A DNA stretch of 64,000 nt from Phytoamicus setariae (GCF_016722925.1 NZ_JAEQNC010000010.1:124001-188000), one strand, 5' to 3'. Positions 9,641 to 17,537 are shown, counted from the stretch's first letter. The notes: a model not told the origin generated them from the sequence alone. Program-made: numbers and translations.

Positions 9641-9808
9641 AGCGAAATCGCTACGAAGTTCGAAGCGGCGGAGCCCACCCTGAGCGACATCAAGAAGTGG
9701 AAGGAACGGCTTATCGGCATATGGATGGCGTTCACGGCCATCGGCTTCCTGCTTGGCGCAATTGCGTCCTACTTCTGGAAATGGCTGGCTGCAAAATTCG
9801 GGGGTTGA
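9629..9808 (+). pseudogene. Fragment of a small phage-like one-TM protein
   Basis: On the plus strand, residues VSEIATKFEAAEPTLSDIKK lead into a short basic linker and one hydrophobic helix (IGIWMAFTAIGFLLGAIAS) ending FWKWLAAKFGG. Small proteins with an N-terminal coiled segment, a KKW linker and one C-terminal helix are common near phage lysis or tail genes in rhizobia, but I cannot name the family. The N-terminal part of the frame is antisense integrase sequence, so the protein has lost its real start. Opposed fragments touching at about 9630-9640 suggest a deletion junction. Confidence 0.4.
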
Positions 9809-9977
9809 AGGATACCTTTCCAACTTTTCGGTCGGATCGGATCAACAGGGCCTTAGCCTAGTGATAATCGAACAAGACTGAACAGTCGTCAAATTCAATT
9901 GTCTGGGCTTCGGGAGTGTGATCTGTTGGTGCTGGAAATGCTGACCAACGTCAACAGCATCGCTATGGAGTGTATTG

Positions 9978-10751
9978 ATGAACCGACTGCTGACACTTGC
10001 CTTCACTGCCTGCATGTCGCTTGCCGCGCTCACCGCCGCGCATGCCGAGCCTCTCAAGATCGGCATGGCGCCTGAGCCCTACGCGCCCTTCGAATGGAAA
10101 GAAGCCGATGGTACCTGGAAGGGGTTCGAAATCGATCTCGGTAAGGCAATCTGCGCCGACATCAAGCGCGAGTGCGTGATCGTCGAGATTGCCTGGGATG
10201 GCCTTATCCCTGCACTGCAGACCAAGAAAATAGATGTCATCATCAATTCCATGACCATCACCGAGGAACGCAAGAAGGTGATCGATTTCAGCGATCCCTA
10301 CTACTCCACCGTCCCGGCCTTCATCGGGCCGAAGGGCACCGAGGTCGAGCTGACCAAGGAGTGGATGTCGGGCAAGTCGATCGGTGTCCAGATTGCCACC
10401 ACGCAGGCCGCCTATATCGAGAAAGTGTATGGCGATGTTGCGGAAATCCGCACCTACGCAACCCAGGACGAAGCTAATGCAGATCTTGTGGCCGGTCGCG
10501 TCGATCTCGTCATCGCCGACAAGGCGCCGCTCGCCGAATTCCTCAAAACTGATGCCGCCAAGGATCTCGGCATGCTTGCCGATGTCACCGATGGCGGCCT
10601 AGTGACGGCCGGAGCAGGTGTCAACAAGGACAACAAGGAACTGCTGGCGCAGTTGAACACCTCGATCGCAAAGCTGCTCAAGAGTGGCGAGTACGACAAG
10701 CTCGCCAAGCCGTATTTCGACTACGATATCTACGGCCTGCCACGCAAATAG
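9978..10751 (+). CDS. Polar amino acid ABC transporter, periplasmic binding protein
   Basis: This 257-residue protein has a clean Sec signal (MNRLLTLAFTACMSLAAL, cleaved after AHA) and then a full SBP_bac_3 domain: IGMAPEPYAPFEWKEADG, GFEIDLGKAICADI, WDGLIPALQTKKIDVIINSM, and FSDPYYSTVPAFIG. This is the lysine/arginine/ornithine/histidine-binding class. A TTG codon immediately precedes the ATG. It is an orphan: no permease or ATPase gene is adjacent, and a strong terminator follows, so it must work with a transporter encoded elsewhere. The ligand cannot be read from the sequence. Confidence 0.9.
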   Translation: MNRLLTLAFTACMSLAALTAAHAEPLKIGMAPEPYAPFEWKEADGTWKGFEIDLGKAICADIKRECVIVEIAWDGLIPALQTKKIDVIINSMTITEERKKVIDFSDPYYSTVPAFIGPKGTEVELTKEWMSGKSIGVQIATTQAAYIEKVYGDVAEIRTYATQDEANADLVAGRVDLVIADKAPLAEFLKTDAAKDLGMLADVTDGGLVTAGAGVNKDNKELLAQLNTSIAKLLKSGEYDKLAKPYFDYDIYGLPRK

Positions 10752-10779
10752 CATCCGGCGGTTTCAGTCTCTGAACCAA

Positions 10780-10816
10780 CGGCAGTCCGGACATCCACGG
10801 ACTGCCGGAATTTTTT
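10780..10816 (+). terminator. Rho-independent terminator after the binding-protein gene
   Basis: A perfect ten-base stem, CGGCAGTCCG at 10780-10789 and CGGACTGCCG at 10798-10807, with an eight-base loop, is followed by GAA and six T residues (10811-10816). It begins 29 bases after the stop codon at 10751. Confidence 0.9.
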
Positions 10817-10898
10817 CGGGCATTGCGGTCGGCTTTGGCTATCAGGGCCCAGGCGGTGCACAGGCGATCCTCATTGAGGTGGTAGAGAAGAATATTGG

Positions 10899-12518
10899 TT
10901 AGAGGACGAAATCGTCGGCGCGGAAGTTGATGTGGCCAGCAGCCAGGATGGCAAAGTCAGCCACGCCGTCGCCGTCGATATCGCCGCTGATCAGGGTGTC
11001 AGCCCCCGAGCGTTCAAAGCGCAGTTCGCCGGCGGCGTTGCTGAACGCCGCTTTGCCGATAAACGAAAAATGCTGGTGGCCGGCTGCAGTTGTGTCCGCA
11101 TCGATGAAACGCAGCATGATCTTGTCCCCTTGAGCACGGGAAAAGTCGGTGATCGTATCGGCCGTGGCGGGAAGAGAATCGCCGACGGAGCGGAAGACGA
11201 ACAGGTCCGCGCCTGCGCCGCCGGTCAGGGTATCCGCATCGAGCCCGCCACGCAGCCTGTTATTGCCCTGGCCGCCATACAGCTCGTCACTGCCATAACC
11301 GCCTCGCAGGAGGTCGTTGCCGTTGCCGCCAAGCAGCCTGTCGTCACCCCGGCCGCCTCGCAGGTGATCGTTGCCCTGGTCGCCGAACAGTACATCATCG
11401 CCCTGCTTGCCCTGCAGGCTGTCGTCGCCACCGTAGCCCCGAATGCGGTTGTTGCCCGCATCTCCGGTGAGTCGGTCGTTGCCCGATGCACCCGAGGGAT
11501 TTTCCAGGACGTCGGTCAAATTGACGGTGAAGGCGTGATCAAAGCTTTCGCCAGCGAGGTCGGTGGCGCGGATGACGATTGCGTAAGTCGCCTTCGTTTC
11601 AAAATCGAGGTGTGCGCCCTTGGCCACGACCAGGTTGCCGTCGACGATGGCGAACGCATTGCCGGGATTACGACTGAGGGAAAAACCGAGGACATCGCCG
11701 GCATCCGGATCGATTCCGCTGACCTGGCCGATGATCGTGCCGGTCGCGGAATTTTCCGCAACCGTGGCAGCAGAAAGCGCAATGGCGGTGGGCGCATCGT
11801 TGACATTGCCAATCGCGATATCGAACACATCCGCAGCGCTTGCCGCTCCGTCCGATGCCGTGACCTTGACCGAGATGGTGCCAACATCGGCATTGCCTGG
11901 CGTTCCCGAAAACGTCCGTGTGGCGGCGTCGAAGCTCAGCCATGCGGGCAGGGGCGAGCCATCTGCCAGGGTCGCCGCGTAGGTCAGGGTATCGCCATTT
12001 GCATCGGTAAAGGCATTGGGCGCGAGCGTGTAGGAAAAGGCCGCATCTTGGTCTGTCGACTGGTCGACGAGTGGGGCCGAAACCACCGGCGCTGAATTGA
12101 CGAACCCTCGATCCCAGGTGAACGTGAGCTTAACGAACTCTTCAACACCCGGCGCATCGGACAGGTTGTTGAAGCCATCCCCTACGCTATAGTTTATGTC
12201 GATCACTCCATCCGCGATGATGGATGCCCAAGTCGCTTGATCGATGGTGAGGTTCACGGTACTCGGCGACGCGGGGCCGAAGGCGCCGTTGTACTGTTGG
12301 CCCGTATATGCCCCAAAGGTTACGCCTTCGATGTTGATCGTAAGTGCCTCAGTGGTGCCGCCAACGTCAAAATCCCCGAAATATTCGAGAGTGATCGTAA
12401 CGTCACCCATGGTCCTGTTGGGTATCGACGCAATTTGACCTGAGAAGCTCGGGACGAGGCCGTTGGAACCGTAACGATTCCCAAACCCTGTCTGGTCGTC
12501 CTGATATGTAACAATCAT
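10899..12518 (-). CDS. RTX repeat exoprotein with Ig-like and cadherin-like domains
   Basis: The 539-residue protein has no Sec signal. Residues 1-140 are a beta-rich region I cannot assign. Residues 145-240 resemble a He_PIG putative Ig domain (PLPAWLSFDAATRTFSGTP), and 245-335 a cadherin-like repeat (ENSATGTIIGQVSGIDPDAG; GNLVVAKGAHLDFETKATY). Residues 346-442 are ten glycine/aspartate nonapeptides of the hemolysin calcium-binding type. The tail (ITDFSRAQGDKIMLRFID...AGHINFRADDFVL) matches the serralysin-type C-terminal domain that carries an uncleaved type I secretion signal. It is therefore probably exported by an ABC-type (T1SS) system, none of which is encoded nearby. Its role, adhesion or matrix binding, is inference. 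Confidence 0.85.
   Translation of the reverse strand: MIVTYQDDQTGFGNRYGSNGLVPSFSGQIASIPNRTMGDVTITLEYFGDFDVGGTTEALTINIEGVTFGAYTGQQYNGAFGPASPSTVNLTIDQATWASIIADGVIDINYSVGDGFNNLSDAPGVEEFVKLTFTWDRGFVNSAPVVSAPLVDQSTDQDAAFSYTLAPNAFTDANGDTLTYAATLADGSPLPAWLSFDAATRTFSGTPGNADVGTISVKVTASDGAASAADVFDIAIGNVNDAPTAIALSAATVAENSATGTIIGQVSGIDPDAGDVLGFSLSRNPGNAFAIVDGNLVVAKGAHLDFETKATYAIVIRATDLAGESFDHAFTVNLTDVLENPSGASGNDRLTGDAGNNRIRGYGGDDSLQGKQGDDVLFGDQGNDHLRGGRGDDRLLGGNGNDLLRGGYGSDELYGGQGNNRLRGGLDADTLTGGAGADLFVFRSVGDSLPATADTITDFSRAQGDKIMLRFIDADTTAAGHQHFSFIGKAAFSNAAGELRFERSGADTLISGDIDGDGVADFAILAAGHINFRADDFVL
11214..11483 (-). repeat. Ten tandem RTX nonapeptide codons
   Basis: Within the exoprotein gene, ten consecutive 27-base units encode GxxxLxGxx-type nonapeptides (for example GDDVLFGDQ, GNDHLRGGR, GNDLLRGGY), the calcium-binding beta-roll. 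The units are diverged at the DNA level. Confidence 0.85.
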
Positions 12519-12859
12519 TTCTAATATAGTTTCCAGTTTAAAAAGCCGGGACGGGTTCTATCCCATTCCGTCCAATTGGCAACTGCGGGTACTTCATGCG
12601 CCGGAACCCACAGTTGTTCATCCCGGTCGTCTGCCGGGCAGCCTGGATCGAGATCGATTCCGCCCTTCTTCTCTCAAAAAAGCGAGCCTATAAAGAAGAT
12701 TCGTTAAATCTTCCTTAATTAGATGCTGGAGAGTTCAGGGTATTGGTTCTATTTCGGGCTGCATTCGATGTCGTTCCTGAAACCATCGGGGATGATAAAA
12801 GCCGGCATGATATTACTACAAGTATATGAAAAATATGGTTAAAACGCCTTTGGCGACAC
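12519..12859. other. AT-richer intergenic region, promoter of the RTX gene
   Basis: The stretch between the RTX gene and the next minus-strand gene is noticeably more AT-rich than its surroundings (about 12660-12860). It should carry the RTX promoter near 12520-12560. I find no credible gene or RNA motif. Confidence 0.45.
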
Positions 12860-13582
12860 TCATTTCAATGTCGGAATCTGCCGGTTGATCCGCAAGTCCG
12901 GATGCATGATCGGCAGATAGCCGGCCCGCAATGCTGCGTAGGTAGAGGGGGGCGTAAGCAAGCCGTCGGCTTGCTCAACTCTCTCCGGCGCTCCGTAGCC
13001 CTGTTCTGTCCAGCGATAGAAGCTACCGTCGGCGCGTGTAAACGCGGAGCCGTTCGCGATGACAACCGTCCCGTCAGGCATGTTTGCCAGCGGCGCAGGC
13101 ACGGGATGAATTCGCTTGCGCCCATGATCGATCCGCTCCCTATGAAGAAGCGCATCCATCGCCGCCGCGCTTGGTATTTTCTCGCCCCTGGCGTCCGCCC
13201 AGGCTGCCCGGAAAGCGAGAGCCGCGTTGCGCCGGCAAAAGAAGCACGGCCGGTGTCCGGCGGCCAGCGCGATTGCCTCGTCGAGGAAAAAGAGTTCGGT
13301 CCAGCTTTGTCCGCCCATCACCGTGCGGCGACGGCCTTGAAATTCGCAGGCGCAGATCAGCCAGGCTTTGCTCGTCCAGCGCCGCTTGAGCAACGTCCGG
13401 GTCGACGGGTCATGGATGATGCCGCGGTTGCCGGTGAACATGCCGCGTTGTGGTATGGCGAGGATCTCGCCGAAGGGGGTGACGCGATTCTGCAAGGTCA
13501 TGTTTCCGGTCCATCCCCAAGGATGCCACCGTCTGGGCGGCTTCTGGATCAATTTATCACGGTGCGTCGATTCGGCGCCCAT
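12860..13582 (-). CDS. Conserved hypothetical protein with a CxxC pair
   Basis: The 240-residue product is not recognised as a named family. It is soluble, has a basic N-terminus, and contains a GHRPCFFCRR motif near residue 110 that could bind metal, preceded by RRWTSKAWLICACEFQGRRR and followed by conserved-looking HPVPAPLANMPDGTVV and RWTEQGYGAPERV segments. The coding character (third-position GC) is good throughout. An alternative start at 13501 (MTLQNRVTPFGEIL) would give 213 residues. It diverges from the guanidine-riboswitch gene at 13698. Confidence 0.6.
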   Translation of the reverse strand: MGAESTHRDKLIQKPPRRWHPWGWTGNMTLQNRVTPFGEILAIPQRGMFTGNRGIIHDPSTRTLLKRRWTSKAWLICACEFQGRRRTVMGGQSWTELFFLDEAIALAAGHRPCFFCRRNAALAFRAAWADARGEKIPSAAAMDALLHRERIDHGRKRIHPVPAPLANMPDGTVVIANGSAFTRADGSFYRWTEQGYGAPERVEQADGLLTPPSTYAALRAGYLPIMHPDLRINRQIPTLK

Positions 13583-13634
13583 AACCTTGCGCTCGATACT
13601 TGCATTTCCTGAGTTTGGATTCTAAACGCACCTT

Positions 13635-13692
13635 GCACAGGACGACCTGTGCCGATGTGTTTCATCGGGGACGGCCCCATCTGAAAGGGGAG
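13635..13692 (+). promoter_or_regulatory. Guanidine-II (mini-ykkC) riboswitch before the orphan atpB-like gene
   Basis: Two hairpins with ACGR tetraloops, the defining pattern of the guanidine-II class, lie directly before the start codon at 13698. P1 is GCACAGG-ACGA-CCTGTGC (13635-13652), a perfect seven-base stem. P2 is GGGG-ACGG-CCCC (13667-13678). The 14-base linker is within the family range. The ribosome binding site AGGGGAG (13686-13692) contains a GGGG that can pair with the same CCCC (13675-13678) used in P2, so a ligand-free state can hide the ribosome binding site and guanidinium binding should expose it. This predicts translational activation by guanidinium. Confidence 0.87.
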
Positions 13693-13697
13693 TCTCG

Positions 13698-14447
13698 ATG
13701 GCCGGGCCAATCGAACAATTCGAAGTCAAGCCGATTTTCCGTATCGCCGAGTTCAACGGCTACGCGATCGATTTCACCAATTCCGCTGCATTCATGCTCC
13801 TGACGGTTGTCAGCGCCGGTGGATACTTGCTGTTTGCCAGCAGAAAACGACTGATCACACCGGATCGCTGGCAATCCTCGGCCGAATTTCTCTACGAATT
13901 CGTGGCAAAGACCCTGCGTGACAATGCCGGCAAGCAAGGGATGCGTTTCTTTCCGCTGGTGTTTTCGCTTTTCATGTTCATTCTGTTTGCCAACCTGATC
14001 GGCATGTTTCCGGGCGCCTTTACCGTGACGAGCCAGATCATCGTCACGTTCGCTTTCGCCATGCTGGTTTTCCTGACGGTGACCGTCTACGGGATCGTCA
14101 AGCATGGGTTTGGATTTCTCCGGCTGTTCATGCCGTCAGGCGTGCCCATGGTGCTTGCACCGATCCTGGTTCCGATCGAGATCGTCTCCTATCTTTCTCG
14201 TCCCGTCAGCCACTCCGTGCGTCTCTTCGCCGTCATGCTGGCTGGGCACATCACTCTCAAGGTGTTTGCTGGCTTCATTGTTGCACTTGGCAGCCTCGGC
14301 TCGCTTGGTGTGCTGGCGGCGGTGATGCCCCTGGCGATGACGGTCGGCCTGACGGGCCTCGAACTGCTGATGTCGGTCATCCAAGCCTATATTTTCACCA
14401 TGCTCACTTGCATGTATCTCAACGATGCGCTCCATCCAGGACATTAG
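13698..14447 (+). CDS. Orphan F0F1 ATP synthase subunit a homologue
   Basis: The 249-residue membrane protein is a full-length AtpB-type proton half-channel: [10 protein letters not shown] at the N-terminus, [20 protein letters not shown] near 75, [20 protein letters not shown] near 105, then the functional helices with [20 protein letters not shown] near 178 and [16 protein letters not shown] at the end. The essential arginine (in SVRLF) and the conserved glutamine (in IQAYIF) are present. The residue after RLFA is V where Asn is the family norm. There are no subunit c, b or atpI genes around it, so it is not the housekeeping atp operon. A guanidine-II riboswitch precedes it and a guanidinium exporter follows 114 bases later, so its job probably concerns guanidinium stress. 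Confidence 0.85.
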   Translation: MAGPIEQFEVKPIFRIAEFNGYAIDFTNSAAFMLLTVVSAGGYLLFASRKRLITPDRWQSSAEFLYEFVAKTLRDNAGKQGMRFFPLVFSLFMFILFANLIGMFPGAFTVTSQIIVTFAFAMLVFLTVTVYGIVKHGFGFLRLFMPSGVPMVLAPILVPIEIVSYLSRPVSHSVRLFAVMLAGHITLKVFAGFIVALGSLGSLGVLAAVMPLAMTVGLTGLELLMSVIQAYIFTMLTCMYLNDALHPGH

Positions 14448-14496
14448 GCAAGCAGAGGTCTTTTCCTGCCGCCGGCAAAATCCTATATATCGAACA

Positions 14497-14555
14497 GAGG
14501 ACGACCTCCCTATGTCAGGTTCAAACGATCGGGACGACCCGACGTGCCATAAGGT
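14497..14555 (+). promoter_or_regulatory. Guanidine-II (mini-ykkC) riboswitch before gdx
   Basis: A second pair of ACGA-capped hairpins occurs before the exporter gene: P1 GAGG-ACGA-CCTC (14497-14508) and P2 TCGGG-ACGA-CCCGA (14529-14542), with a 20-base linker. The likely ribosome binding site AAGGT (14551-14555) lies nine bases downstream of P2 and could pair with the ACCT made by P1 loop and 3' stem (14504-14507) in an alternative fold. Guanidine-II elements are known to turn on SMR exporters. Confidence 0.88.
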
Positions 14556-14561
14556 TTAACA

Positions 14562-14879
14562 ATGGCTTGGGTCTATCTAGTCGCCGCCGGTGTCCTCGAG
14601 ATCGTGTGGGCGTATTATATGAAGCAATCCGAGGGCTTCACGCGCCTGACGCCCACGATCATCACATTCATCACCATGATCGGCAGCTTCGCCCTTTTGT
14701 CGGTTTCGATGCGGACGCTGCCGCTCGGTACCGCGTACACGATCTGGACGGGCATTGGTGCGGTCGGGGCATTCCTGGTCGGCATAGCCGTGCTTGGCGA
14801 GTTGGTCAGCCCGATGCGCGTGGCTGCGGCCGTACTGATCGTATCCGGCTTGGTGATGATGAAGCTTTCGGCTCATTGA
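14562..14879 (+). CDS. gdx: Gdx (SugE) guanidinium exporter, SMR family
   Basis: The 105-residue protein has four helices of the small multidrug resistance family and works as a dual-topology dimer that exchanges guanidinium for protons. Markers of the Gdx subtype rather than EmrE are the helix-1 block AGVLEIVWAYYMKQSEGFTR with the essential glutamate at 13, and MRTLPLGTAYTIWTGIGAVG in helix 3. Its own guanidine-II riboswitch upstream supports the substrate. It ends before a strong terminator and may also be transcribed together with the atpB-like gene. Confidence 0.93.
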   Translation: MAWVYLVAAGVLEIVWAYYMKQSEGFTRLTPTIITFITMIGSFALLSVSMRTLPLGTAYTIWTGIGAVGAFLVGIAVLGELVSPMRVAAAVLIVSGLVMMKLSAH

Positions 14880-14897
14880 TACTCAGGACTGCGTAAT

Positions 14898-14930
14898 CGG
14901 CTCCCATCGGCCGGTGGGAGCCGTTTGCGT
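14898..14930 (+). terminator. Terminator after gdx
   Basis: A nine-base perfect stem, CGGCTCCCA (14898-14906) and TGGGAGCCG (14915-14923), is followed by a short T run. It lies 18 bases after the gdx stop and would end the guanidine transcript. Confidence 0.7.
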
Positions 14931-15121
14931 CCTTGTTCGAAGCATACGGGTCCAGTGAGATGATCGCATGGTAGCGCAAGCATGTTGCATAGGGGGCGGC
15001 TTACTGGTCCTTGTCAATTTTAAGTGAGCGGACAACGGAGCAGACAAGGCTTAACATCGTTGGGGTTTTGGCGCCACGGCTAACCCTCTGTCAGCAGGCG
15101 CAACCGAGCAACCATCTGTGA

Positions 15122-15565
15122 ATGGAGGCTATTGTGAAACACCAGACATTTGAGCAATTGCAGTCCATTGGCGCGACTGGAGATTTTCTTCGTTCCTCCT
15201 TGCCGCGTACCGATCGGCTGGCGCGTTGGGCGGAGCTCCTGGAGCAAGTCTCGCATCATCAACTCTCGACCTTGTATGAAACAGAGTACGAACCGACAGC
15301 GTTGCGCGCCGTAATGCGTGCTGACTGCACGCCAATTTCGGTAGCGTTCAAGGACCCAATCCTTCGAGCCGCCGGCTTGCATGGCGATACTTATGACGAA
15401 GCGAAACGATTCTTCGAAATCAACGATGAGCAACTGCATCGGATTGTGTGCTTTTGCCACTTCGGTAACACCGTAAGTGGCGCCGATTCAGCACGCCGCG
15501 TTCGCGAGGTTTTAGACGGGCGAACCAGCCTCTTTGCGCGATTACGCGCGCTTTTCACAGGTTGA
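15122..15565 (+). CDS. Hypothetical protein
   Basis: The 147-residue product is not recognised. It is soluble and mostly helical in character, with HHQLSTLYETEYEP near 45, RADCTPISVAFKDP near 66 and RIVCFCHFG near 107, whose cysteines and histidine could bind metal. A start four codons in (GTG at 15134) is possible. Codon use is less strongly GC-biased than in the neighbouring operons. It stands alone between the gdx terminator and a degraded region, with no context that suggests a role. Confidence 0.5.
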   Translation: MEAIVKHQTFEQLQSIGATGDFLRSSLPRTDRLARWAELLEQVSHHQLSTLYETEYEPTALRAVMRADCTPISVAFKDPILRAAGLHGDTYDEAKRFFEINDEQLHRIVCFCHFGNTVSGADSARRVREVLDGRTSLFARLRALFTG

Positions 15566-16281
15566 TAGCTAATCCTACGCCAGCCTTGCGTCAGCCGGAG
15601 CCGGCCCCGCTGGTCGGCTCGCCAGTTTGAAAATGAAGAGCCCGGCAGGCTTTCAGTCCGCCGTGGGTCGCCTTTCCTTTTGCCCGATGCCGACAGTCCG
15701 TTTCTGAACGAGGCAGGAAGTCCCGCGCATCGCTGGATAATCTGCGTTATCTCAAAGGGATGCCATATAGTATCCATGTTGCATGGATTCGCCGTCGCCT
15801 CAGCTTGAAAGAACTTGGTTTTCGAACAATTGTTGTGCACGGAGATATCTCCGTGTGACAGATATGCGCCATTCAGAAATATCTCGTCGAAATTTCATCC
15901 ATTTTAGTATGGTGGCGCTCGTCAGGAAAGAGATGACCATACCGGTTCATAGTTGTCTGGAGTGATGAGTGGGCGCGAGCGTCGTGGCAAGGCGATCAAG
16001 CCTTTGGGCTTGGCTCGAAGAGGCTGAGAGGATGCCAACATCAAGTGAAACTGTTCTGCAAGATTTTCCGATCACCGCGGAGCCAGTTTCGGAACCTGAT
16101 AAGCGACTAGCTGACGGCTGACTCGCCTCTATGCCGCCGAACGCTATGCATTCCTCGATGTTGCAAAGAACGTTCTCTTCGCGGTCGGCTTCAACGAAGC
16201 TGACGCGGTCCAGATGCAGTTCTGCGCCACTGTCGAGCGGTCCGCCAAGGTTTCGACGGAAGCGCTAGATGGGCGCTGGCG
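15566..16281. other. Degraded stretch with open-frame scraps and an 18-base palindrome
   Basis: No intact gene is visible here. One plus-strand frame (about 16112-16270) reads LTRLYAAERYAFLDVAKNVL and onward without a start, preceded by a stop, so it looks like the tail of a decayed gene of unknown family. Another short frame starts at 16033 and stops after 29 codons. A perfect palindrome CACGGAGATATCTCCGTG lies at 15838-15855. The region borders the catabolic block and may mark an old insertion edge. Confidence 0.4.
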
Positions 16282-17256
16282 TCACCCTGCTGCCAGGTTG
16301 GCCTCGAGTGTCCGTAAGACGAGCTTCGCTGCGGTCAAATCAGCGAGACCGGACCCCACGGTCTTGAAGCACGTGATCTCTTCGTCACTCTCACGGGCAA
16401 ACCTGTCGGCCCGGCAGAGGTCTGCGAGTGTCCCCAGAACGTGACTCTTGGTGATAAAGCCTGCCTCGATCGGCTGCACCAGGTCGCCCGCTTCATGGAA
16501 TGCTTCCGGCGTGTCGATGAAGAGCCGAGCCTTGGAAATCGTGACGTCATCTGCCTCTCTCATGCGGGGCGTGAACGCTCCGATCAGATCGACATGGGTT
16601 CCCGGCCGCAGCCACTCGCCCTTGATGACGGGCTCCGTGGCAAGCGTGGCTGCACTGACGATATCGGCACCTTCGACGGCCTGCCGCAAGTCATCGGCGA
16701 CAGACGCTCGTATGCCCATCGAAGAAAGGTTCTGGACCAGGCGCTGTGACGCATCGGCATTCATGTCCCAGACCGAGACGTGTTCAATGGGCCGGATAGC
16801 CCGATAAGCTTCCGCGACGAGGCTCCCCACACGTCCCGCACCGATCACGACCAGGTTCGACGAATTCTGCCGTGACAAAAATTTCGCCGCGAGCGCAGAG
16901 GTGGCAACCGTGCGCCGCCCGGTGACGGTGTTGCCGTCCATCAACGCCAGCTGTGTTCCGGTAAGGCCGTCGTACAGGATATAGGTCGACACGAGTCCGG
17001 GAAGCCCGCGCCCGGCATTGCCCGGGACAACGGTGACAATTTTTACTCCAAGGAACTGACGTTCCTCCTCGGGGTTGGTCCATGCGGGCATCAAAAGCAG
17101 TGTCGCGTCCGCTTCGTCCCGCCTGTGCATCGTGTGCTGGTGACGTTCGGGGGCCTCGCAGCCTGTTGCGAAGCCTGACCGCAAAGCGCCGATGAGTTCG
17201 TTGAACGGGAGCAGTGTCGCGGTTTGCTCGGCATCGAGAATTGAAAAAGTTGCCAT
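16282..17256 (-). CDS. Ornithine cyclodeaminase/mu-crystallin family enzyme, probable delta1-pyrroline-2-carboxylate reductase
   Basis: The 324-residue protein begins MATFSILDAEQTATLLPFNE and shows the family NAD(P)-binding fold near residue 130 (NLVVIGAGRVGSLVAEAY), the substrate-side segment GVKIVTVVPGNAGRGLPGL near 70 and the C-terminal CFKTVGSGLADLTAAKL. Members beside proline-racemase-type dehydratases reduce delta1-pyrroline-2-carboxylate to L-proline in 3-hydroxyproline breakdown; true ornithine cyclodeaminases share the fold. Its neighbour two genes upstream on the same strand is a Ser-Cys proline-racemase-family enzyme, which favours the reductase role. The start at 17256 is chosen because the homology begins there. 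Confidence 0.75.
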   Translation of the reverse strand: MATFSILDAEQTATLLPFNELIGALRSGFATGCEAPERHQHTMHRRDEADATLLLMPAWTNPEEERQFLGVKIVTVVPGNAGRGLPGLVSTYILYDGLTGTQLALMDGNTVTGRRTVATSALAAKFLSRQNSSNLVVIGAGRVGSLVAEAYRAIRPIEHVSVWDMNADASQRLVQNLSSMGIRASVADDLRQAVEGADIVSAATLATEPVIKGEWLRPGTHVDLIGAFTPRMREADDVTISKARLFIDTPEAFHEAGDLVQPIEAGFITKSHVLGTLADLCRADRFARESDEEITCFKTVGSGLADLTAAKLVLRTLEANLAAG

Positions 17257-17339
17257 GTTTCGAACCCCTGCGGAGTGGTTGGATTTTGAAGATGCGGCTG
17301 GGTGCAATGTGCGCTGAACGAGCACCTCTGACCGGGCTT

Positions 17340-17537
17340 TTACTTCGAGGTGGGAGGGGCGCCGAGCGGTGCGCCGGCTATTGTCCAGTTTTCAGGTGCG
17401 ACCTCGACGAACACGACCGTCGTCGCCTCCGGCTTCACGCCTGCGACCCGCTCCAGAGTCTCAGTGAACTCCTTGGCGAGCTCGGCCTTTTTTTCGGCGC
17501 TGCGGCCGGTGAGAAGTTCAACGCGTATGATAGGCAT
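17340..17537 (-). CDS. 4-oxalocrotonate tautomerase family protein
   Basis: The 65-residue protein begins MPIIRVELLTGRSAEKKAEL, leaving after methionine removal the N-terminal proline that acts as the catalytic base in this family. The rest (KEFTETLERVAGVKPEATTV, VFVEVAPENWTIAG) follows the usual beta-alpha-beta pattern and length. An ATG two codons further upstream would bury the proline, so it is rejected. It lies between the reductase-like and racemase-like genes on the same strand and may isomerise enol/keto or enamine/imine intermediates of the same pathway; that is inference. Confidence 0.8.
   Translation of the reverse strand: MPIIRVELLTGRSAEKKAELAKEFTETLERVAGVKPEATTVVFVEVAPENWTIAGAPLGAPPTSK

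Noticed and set aside
9482-9823. 113-codon minus-strand frame as an intact gene
   Set aside because: Only the last ~50 codons resemble an integrase; the rest is antisense to the phage-like fragment, so it is a remnant.
11214-11483. CRISPR-like regular repeat
   Set aside because: The 27-base periodicity comes from RTX nonapeptide codons in a coding frame and has no spacers.
10932-12095. Long plus-strand open frame (387 codons) opposite the RTX gene
   Set aside because: It is the antisense shadow of the repetitive, GC-rich RTX gene, with low-complexity Ala/Val/Arg composition and no ribosome binding site.
13635-13692. Alternative reading of the atpB leader as an ordinary terminator or attenuator
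   Set aside because: There is no T tract, both loops are ACGR, the spacing fits guanidine-II, and a second copy stands before gdx.
14408-14896. 162-codon plus-strand frame over gdx
   Set aside because: It is out of frame with the clear Gdx sequence and starts inside the atpB-like gene.
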